From positions 56,338,607 through 56,402,606 of the forward strand of contig NC_064835.1 in the NCBI RefSeq assembly GCF_024166365.1: a stretch of DNA of 64,000 nucleotides, read 5' to 3'. Under the pieces are notes generated by a model. The model worked only from the letters and a program-made list of their open reading frames with translations. It made no database searches and had not been told where the DNA came from. A program made the translations under genes and the position numbers. Source of the stretch: Elephas maximus indicus. Its lineage: Eukaryota > Chordata > Mammalia > Proboscidea > Elephantidae. Shown here piece after piece: positions 58,020-64,000 of the stretch (positions are counted from its first letter, which is position 1; each line of letters opens with the position of its first letter).

Positions 58020-58900
58020 ATTAATTAACATAACTTAAAAGAGTTATAGGATCCCAGGACAGTTTCTTTAAGGCTCCAGCACCTTCCTTCTGTGACGCCC
58101 TTAGCTCTGACTGCCTCTCTATATTAACGTAATCCTCAGAATTGCTCCCCTTACGGTTCAAAAATTTACAGAAATTCTAGATCTTACATGTGCATACTGA
58201 AAAGTTCTGGGAAATAGATCATGCTGTTGACTCATTCATATACATACAAAGCGAATTAGTTTCCCAATAAACAGTTAATACACAAATTCTTTATGTGCGA
58301 TATTGGTTGCCAACCCTGCGATGTGTTAACACTCTCCGCTTCTTCACCCTGGGTTTCCCATTTCCATTGGTCCAGTTTTCCTGTCCCTTCCTGCCTTCCT
58401 TTCTTTGCTTTTGAACAGTGTGTGCACATTTGGTGTGGACTCCTATTTTGCAGCAGAAGTCCTGAAATTTACTTTGTATTAGTTTAGAATTCTCAGGTCA
58501 CATGACCAACTGTTAACCACTCATTGGAGGAAGGGGGAAAGATTGGGCTGACTGTCTTAGCCAAAGTTGAGGATTCTATCCTGGCAGTTAAGAGTGGAGT
58601 CAAATTTCTTGAAACCACCATGAATCAGGCAGAGCAATCAGAGACCATCGCCTCTTTTTTTTTTTTTTTCCCTTGCCATTTTTATGTTGATGAAATAATG
58701 CCACTTGTTCTGCAGATTTCTAACATTCTGTACTTGGTTGATGGCATCCACATGGTGTTATTTAATGTATCCCCCTATTCTGTGTGATTCCTATAAACTA
58801 AAAGTTAGATCTAGATTCAACTCTGATCGTTGGGCAGGAGTGTTTTGTAGGTAGCTCTGTGTGTTTCTTATTGCCTCATTTCAGGAGGTACTTAACTTAT
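58020..58900. other. Intergenic stretch, nothing recognised
   Basis: No supported gene. An open frame at 58524-58787 is split by a T-run and shows no family features. Confidence 0.4.
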
Positions 58901-58901
58901 A

Positions 58902-59440
58902 GTTTTGTTGTCAGGTGCTGTTGAGTCGATTCTGACTCACAGCGAACAGAAAACGAAATACTGCCCGGTCCTGTGCCATTCTCACAATCATCATTATACT
59001 TGAGCCCATTGTGGCAGCCACTGTGTCAGTCCATCTTGTTGAGGGTCTTCCTCTTTTTTGCTGACCCTCTACTTTACCAAGCATGATGTCCTTCTCCAGG
59101 GACTGATCCCTTCTGAAAACATGCCCAAAGTATGTAAGACACAGTCTCACCATCCTTGCTTCTAAGGAGCATTCTGGTTGTACTTCTTCCAAGACAGATT
59201 TGTTCGTTCTTTTGGCAGTCCATGGTATATTCAGTATTCTTGGCCAGCGTCATAATTCAAAGGCATCAATTCTTCTTCAGCCTTCCTTATTCATTATCCA
59301 GCATTTGCATGCACATAATGCGATTGAAAACACCATGGCTTGGGTCAGGCACACCTTAGTCTTCTAGGTGACACCTTTGCCTTTCAACACTTTAAATAGG
59401 CCTTTTGCATGCAGCAGCTTTTTCCACTGCAATTAGTCAC
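58902..59440 (-). mobile_element. RTE LINE 3' end
   Basis: On the minus strand about 540 bases of the RT C-terminus and 3' end. The frame at 59192-58911 reads RMVRLCLTYFGHVFRRDQSL and GRPSTRWTDTVAA. The reverse of the 3' terminus (GTTGTCAGGTGCTGTTGAG) is at 58907. It is 5'-truncated near 59440. Confidence 0.9.
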
Positions 59441-60530
59441 AAGATAGTCTAGTAGTTCTATGACGTTTGTTTGACAAGTTAAGAAAGGGGACAGTTCACT
59501 GGGTTGTCACTTTGCCAATTTTACTTTTGTAATGAAGCTTCTGCTGGCTAAAAGTCAGCATCATGAAACTCTGTTTGGAAGGTGGCAAGGTAATACATGC
59601 TGATGTCTTCTGATAGAAGTCAAGTTGGAGAAATGGACCTATTTCACTGTGTTGCCTACATGATTTTCCTGCCTTTGCAGCCAAATTTCTGAGTTCAGAT
59701 TCTGGGAGGTAAAAAAAAAAAAGAAAGAGGTAAAACTACCTCCAATTCTTCAAGACACTGATGGATCAACTTTATAAAACGCCAGTGTATAATAGCAAGA
59801 ACAGGTGCTTGATTCTTCCCTATTAGGGGCCCCTCTTACCCAGGGCTGGGTAGTCAGGCTGTCACTAAGTGCTGTGCAGAGCTGTCAGGTGTAATAGCTC
59901 ATCTTTGACTTTCTTTGTTTTGGGAACCCATTCCTGTCAGAGTTGGAATAAGTAATTGGAACACTTTAGTTACAGCCAGCAGAAATGGAATCAATACATG
60001 CCAAGATTAACTTCAGTGATTAATCCCAGAATCAATGAACCAAATGATTATCATTTCTGTCAGGTGAAGATTCTGGAATGTAAAATTGTGATTAAAGAGG
60101 TGGGTTAATTTTCATTGGGCTGGTTTTTGCAGTAGACATATCTGAAGCCACTGCTTTTCACTGCCCTTGTCTTGCTATGGCTCCAGTGACACCTTCACAC
60201 TGCAGCCAATTCATGTGTCACACGGTGGGGTGCCCAGAAGCCATGTTTGACAGTGATGAGAGGCAAAGTTGACTTAGTCTGGCTGCTAAATCTCCAAGGG
60301 TGATGCCAAGCTAGTGAAACTTCTAACTTTTAAATCAGAGTGATTATTCTGACTCTGTGTTATGGGTAGGCAGATGTCACTAGCTGTTTTTCAAAGGAGA
60401 GCAGGAGGAGGCTGAAGGAAGGGCTGAGAATATGATTGCCTGACTGAAGGCTCTGGAAATCAGTCTACACAGAGGATTAGAGCCCTTTCAGTAGCGTTAC
60501 TTCTCAGTGGAAACACCAGGCAAAATGTGT
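59441..60530. other. Intergenic stretch, nothing recognised
   Basis: No gene or named repeat supported. Confidence 0.45.
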
Positions 60531-60534
60531 CCAT

Positions 60535-60750
60535 GCCTACTGGTGGGATTGAGGGCTTACCATGTGCCTGGTGCTGTGCTCAGCGTTCTGCACATCTTAT
60601 TTCATTTAAAGTTCACAGGAACTTGCTGTCATTGGTGCTGTTATTACCCTCATTTTATATATAAGGAAACTGAGCCTTAGGTACTTAAGCAACTTGCTCA
60701 AGGACACACAACTTGTGTGAACCGAGGTCTGATTCTGGGTTTTCTGAGTT
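60535..60750 (+). repeat. MIR SINE, well preserved
   Basis: GGCTTACCATGTGCCTGGTG, CTCATTTTATATATAAGGAA, ACTTGCTCAAGGACACACAA: all MIR landmarks in order. Confidence 0.85.
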
Positions 60751-61064
60751 CAGTCACTTCATTGAGAGCATCCAGGTGTGGATAGAGTGAGAGGGCTCTC
60801 TTGCGATAAGTGTGCATGTGTTTATTATTGGAATATCTATACACATAAAAAGTAACTGTATACACAAGAAAGCAAGCAATACATAATCCCTAAAGCCTGC
60901 TATACAGAGTGTACAGTGCCAAGGATGAAGGGAAAGTAGGGTATCTGATATTTGATCTGTATGTTTGGCTAACAGAATGCTTATAATGTATTGCTCATTT
61001 ACTATGTACTAGGCATGACCTGGATGATGTCATGGAATGAACTTCTCTGTCAGAGTCAGATCTG

Positions 61065-61260
61065 CTTAGGTGTGAGTCCCACTGGTACCATATCTGAGCT
61101 TTGTGACCTTGTGGAAATAACTTAGCTTGTCCTTTCTCTCAGTACCTTATCTGTAAAATGGGGATGATGATAATAAACAGGCTATTGTGAGAATCAGGTA
61201 AGTTAATGCATGTGAGGCGTTTAGTACATTGCCCACACATCACAAGTACTCCATAGATGG
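61065..61260 (-). repeat. MIR SINE
   Basis: Reverse order: GAGCTTTGTGACCTTGTGG, ACCTTATCTGTAAAATGGGG, GTGAGAATCAGGTAAGTTAA, GTACATTGCCCACACATCAC. Confidence 0.8.
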
Positions 61261-61357
61261 GATGGGTCATTATTACCTTTGTGCCTTCAATAACTATATG
61301 AGGCAGGTACTGCTAAGGCAGGAAACAGAAGCTCAAAGGAGTTATGCAATTTCTCTA

Positions 61358-61561
61358 GGGCTCCCTTTGTGGCGCAAGTGGTTTGGGTTCTGCTGGTGAC
61401 CGAAAGGTTGGCAGTTTGAACCCACCCAGTGGTGCCACAGAAGAAAGGCCTGGCGATCTGCTTCCACAAAGATTACGGTCAAGAAAGCTCTATGGAACTC
61501 AGTTCTACTCTGTAACTCATGGGGTTGCCAGGAGTCAGAATTGATTCAATGGCAACAGGAT
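61358..61561 (+). repeat. AfroSINE, long type
   Basis: CTCCCTTTGTGGCGCAAGTGG, GAAAGGCCTGGCGATCTGC, AGGAGTCAGAATTGATTCA. The head is close to tRNA-like consensus. Confidence 0.9.
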
Positions 61562-62260
61562 GGACAGAGCTGGTAAGTGGTAGAACTGGGATGCAAAACT
61601 AATGGGAAGCTGTCCAAAGTCTGGTTTATGCCCTCTCAACCATACTTCCTCCCAGACAGAGTGTGGCCTAGTTCACACACAAGGCAAGTGTGTGAGCTTA
61701 GGGAGCAGTATGACCATTAAGCGAGAGTGCTCTGGTTGGCTGAGACACTTACGGGAGGTCCTGCCCTACTGTAGGCGGGATCTTGACATAACTGGTCTCT
61801 TTATTCACGTCATGAGCACAACCAATCTGACTTTACATGTCAGTATTTGTGGTGAGCCCTGTATCTTGACAGAAAGGACAAGGGCACACCAAAGGGAGGG
61901 TAAGTTGGATATGGGCGAGCTCTGTGTCTTGCCCCATTAGGCTTATGAAATGGGGTGTTCTGAAACTAGACATCAATATTTTTAAAAGCCTTGTTGGCTG
62001 GAAATGGCAAGAATTTTTTTTTTTTTTCTTGTTGCTGGAGGAATGGAGTGAAAAACAGAGCCAAATACAAGATTTTAATGGACCCTTTGGATATGTAAAC
62101 CAAAAACCAACATCGAGCTTCAAAATGGAGAAATTCAGGACGATATGGAACTAAATGATTTGCTGTAAGAATATAAAAAGTATTTGTATCGTAGACCAAA
62201 TTTCAGGGTGAAAAGGTAAGTTGGTTACTTCACTATGAAATATTATGCACTAGTGTAGGC
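61562..62260. other. Intergenic stretch, nothing recognised
   Basis: A 112-codon plus-strand open frame (61602-61940) matches no family and has no exon context. Confidence 0.4.
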
Positions 62261-62263
62261 ACT

Positions 62264-62428
62264 GAGCCCTGGTGGTGCAGTGGTTAAGAGTTTGGCTGTT
62301 AACCAAAAGTTTGCAGTTGTATCCAAAAGCCACTTCTTGGAAACCCTATGGGGCAGTTCTACTCTGTCCTATAGGGTCACCATAAGTCGGAATCAACTGG
62401 ACGGCAACAGGTTTGGCTTTGGTTTTTA
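62264..62428 (+). repeat. AfroSINE, short type, near consensus
   Basis: GAGCCCTGGTGGTGCAGTGG, CTCTGTCCTATAGGGTCACC, GTCGGAATCAACTGGACGGC. Few changes, so likely a younger insertion. Confidence 0.95.
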
Positions 62429-62801
62429 TTAGCTAAGACACACATACTGAACATGCACACTGAGCAGTTGGCGGAAGAGAGCGAAAGCAATTAGAGATTC
62501 CAGAACCAAAGAGCACGGTCAGTGCTGGAGAAGAACGACAGCCATTTCAAATAAAGTGTTCCTGAACTCTTAGCCTCAGACCACTTTCCTGATCAAATTA
62601 CAGAGCCTTTTCCATTTATATCTGCATTAACTTTTAACCTCTGCACTATTCCAATAAAAAAAAAAAATTTAGGAGTAGATTAATCACAGATCCTAACTGT
62701 GTGAATTAATGGGGGCAAATCTGAATTACTGACACCAAATGCCAGAAGTATTTAAAAGGAATGCAGTTTTATTATTGTAAAACCCGTAAAGTACACAGTG
62801 G

Positions 62802-62960
62802 AAAAAAAAACCTGTTGCCATCGAGTTGATTCCGACTGATAGTGACCCTATAGGACACAGTAGAGACGCCCCATAGGCTTCTAAGGAGAAGCTAATGGAT
62901 TCAAACTGCCAACCTTTTGGTTAGCAGCCGTAGCTCTTAACCACTGCACCACCAGGGCTC
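62802..62960 (-). repeat. AfroSINE, short type, near consensus
   Basis: Reverse copy from CCTGTTGCCATCGAGTTGAT to ACTGCACCACCAGGGCTC. It forms a loose inverted pair with 62264-62428. Confidence 0.93.
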
Positions 62961-63360
62961 AGATCATAAAGTATACACAAATAGTTAAGTGAATAAGTTC
63001 TAAACAAAATAAAGGTCTTTCTACAACCTCACAAGATGTAATGTGTTGCTAATACTACTACATGTTAAAAAATGCCTAGGGCACATATGTGAATGGCTTA
63101 CATTGCTGAAGGAATCCTCAAATATCCTCAGGTACTAATTTTAGTCAAGATTTATTTTAAGTGGGTGACTTTGAATACCCACAGAAGGAATGATTTTCTT
63201 GAACATTTTACTTCCCAAAGGCTGTCAATATTTTATCACAGAATCTGAATTAATATATTAGACCTTATTGATATTTTCTTATATATCCAAATAGGCTGTC
63301 TGGGAAAGTCACCGTGGCTTTAGCCTTGGAAAACGTTCCTTGCTGTAATGAAGCAGAGAG
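62961..63360. other. Intergenic stretch, nothing recognised
   Basis: AT-rich with no recognised element. Confidence 0.45.
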
Positions 63361-63374
63361 CCAGCAGGTGGCAG
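63361..63374 (+). promoter_or_regulatory. CTCF-like motif, plus orientation
   Basis: CCAGCAGGTGGCAG matches every position of the CTCF core CCASYAGRKGGCRS. Confidence 0.6.
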
Positions 63375-63795
63375 TGTGGCCCTGCCTGTGAGGTGGAAGA
63401 GTGTCTTGTTTATTAAAAGCTCTCACTCAGGCTGCAAACAAGTAGCAGGAAAAATGTTTCTTTGCTCTGAGAAAGAAGAAAATTCATCAACCGTGTTCTT
63501 TTCCCTACACAGCTGCAGAGAGCTGGTGAAGTACTTATCCCAGAATCCTTCCCTCTTGGGGTGGGATTTTCCTGCGTGCCTTGAACTCCTTTGCCTTTTC
63601 ACAGGGCTGATTTTGGAAAGCTTTGCCAGAGGCCCCTGGTCTGACGCCCGAGTTAGAGCTGTGCCAGTTGGAAGAGTGTGCTCTCCAGAAAAACCGTGTC
63701 TTCCAGAACGCTCTCCCGGTAATGAAAAGGGTGATAGGGGAGCAAAAGACCTCTGGTGGAGCAGCTTATTTCTCTTCATTGCTTTAGATGATGAA
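63375..63795. other. Intergenic stretch, nothing recognised
   Basis: Open frames of 150 (plus) and 118 (minus) codons overlap antisense. The plus frame runs into the AfroSINE and neither resembles a known family. Confidence 0.4.
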
Positions 63796-63796
63796 A

Positions 63797-63956
63797 CGGT
63801 CCCTGCGGTTAAGAGCTACGGCTGCTAACCAAAAGGTGGGCAGCTGGCGTCCTCCAGCCGCTCTTTGGAAACCCTATGAGGTCGTTCTTCTCTGTCCTTT
63901 GGGGTCGCTATGAGTCTGAAACGACTCCATGGCAGCTGGTTCGATTTTGCTTTTTG
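63797..63956 (+). repeat. AfroSINE, short type
   Basis: ACGGTCCCTGCGGTTAAGAG, GGAAACCCTATGAGGTCG, GGTCGCTATGAGTCTGAAAC. Confidence 0.9.
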
Positions 63957-64000
63957 AGTGAGCCTCACAATACAAATTTGTGAACCATTGCTCTGGTAGA

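Noticed and set aside
63376..63828. 150-codon open frame on the plus strand
   Set aside because: It overlaps a 118-codon antisense frame, ends inside an AfroSINE and resembles no family.

Overview
This is 64 kb of mammalian nuclear DNA, almost certainly from a proboscidean (elephant-type afrotherian). The basis is about 25 tRNA-derived SINEs of the AfroSINE type, many copies of an RTE/BovB-like LINE of the kind abundant in elephants, and a relatively young L1. I infer the species from repeat content only; no marker gene names it.

The one convincing host gene is an intact REG3-type secreted C-type lectin on the minus strand (coding 5983 down to 3646). It has five coding exons, a non-coding first exon (about 6330-6305) and a TATA box at 6360-6353. 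Every splice junction has GT/AG ends and keeps the frame. The 176-residue product has a signal peptide, a propeptide ending in Arg, all six lectin cysteines and an EPN motif, so it should be a secreted antibacterial lectin of the gut/pancreas type.

The rest is a repeat-rich intergenic landscape. 1-2.95 kb: an old L1/HAL1-like element on the minus strand, broken by an MLT1-like LTR and AfroSINEs. 7.4-9.9 kb: the 5' part of an RTE element on the minus strand. 11.25-19.57 kb: an older, internally deleted L1 with target-site duplications (TSDs), into whose 3' UTR a younger 5.7-kb L1 has inserted with its own TSD. The younger copy has repeated 5' UTR units, an intact ORF1, and an ORF2 with one early nonsense codon and a 3' end lost to premature polyadenylation. 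24.9-27 kb: an old L1 carrying a solo LTR and a tiny RTE insertion with a 24-bp TSD. 30.9-36.3 kb: internally deleted RTE copies, RTE 3' ends and chimeric SINEs with a tRNA-Gly head and an RTE body. 48-64 kb: AfroSINEs (one inverted pair), two more RTE copies, MIR fragments and two CTCF-like motifs.

I see no operon, CRISPR array, rRNA or functional tRNA gene, and no credible undescribed multi-gene system. The most interesting content is the record of transposon biology: nested insertions with readable TSDs, a retrotransposed prematurely polyadenylated L1 RNA, and LINE/SINE 3'-end sharing.
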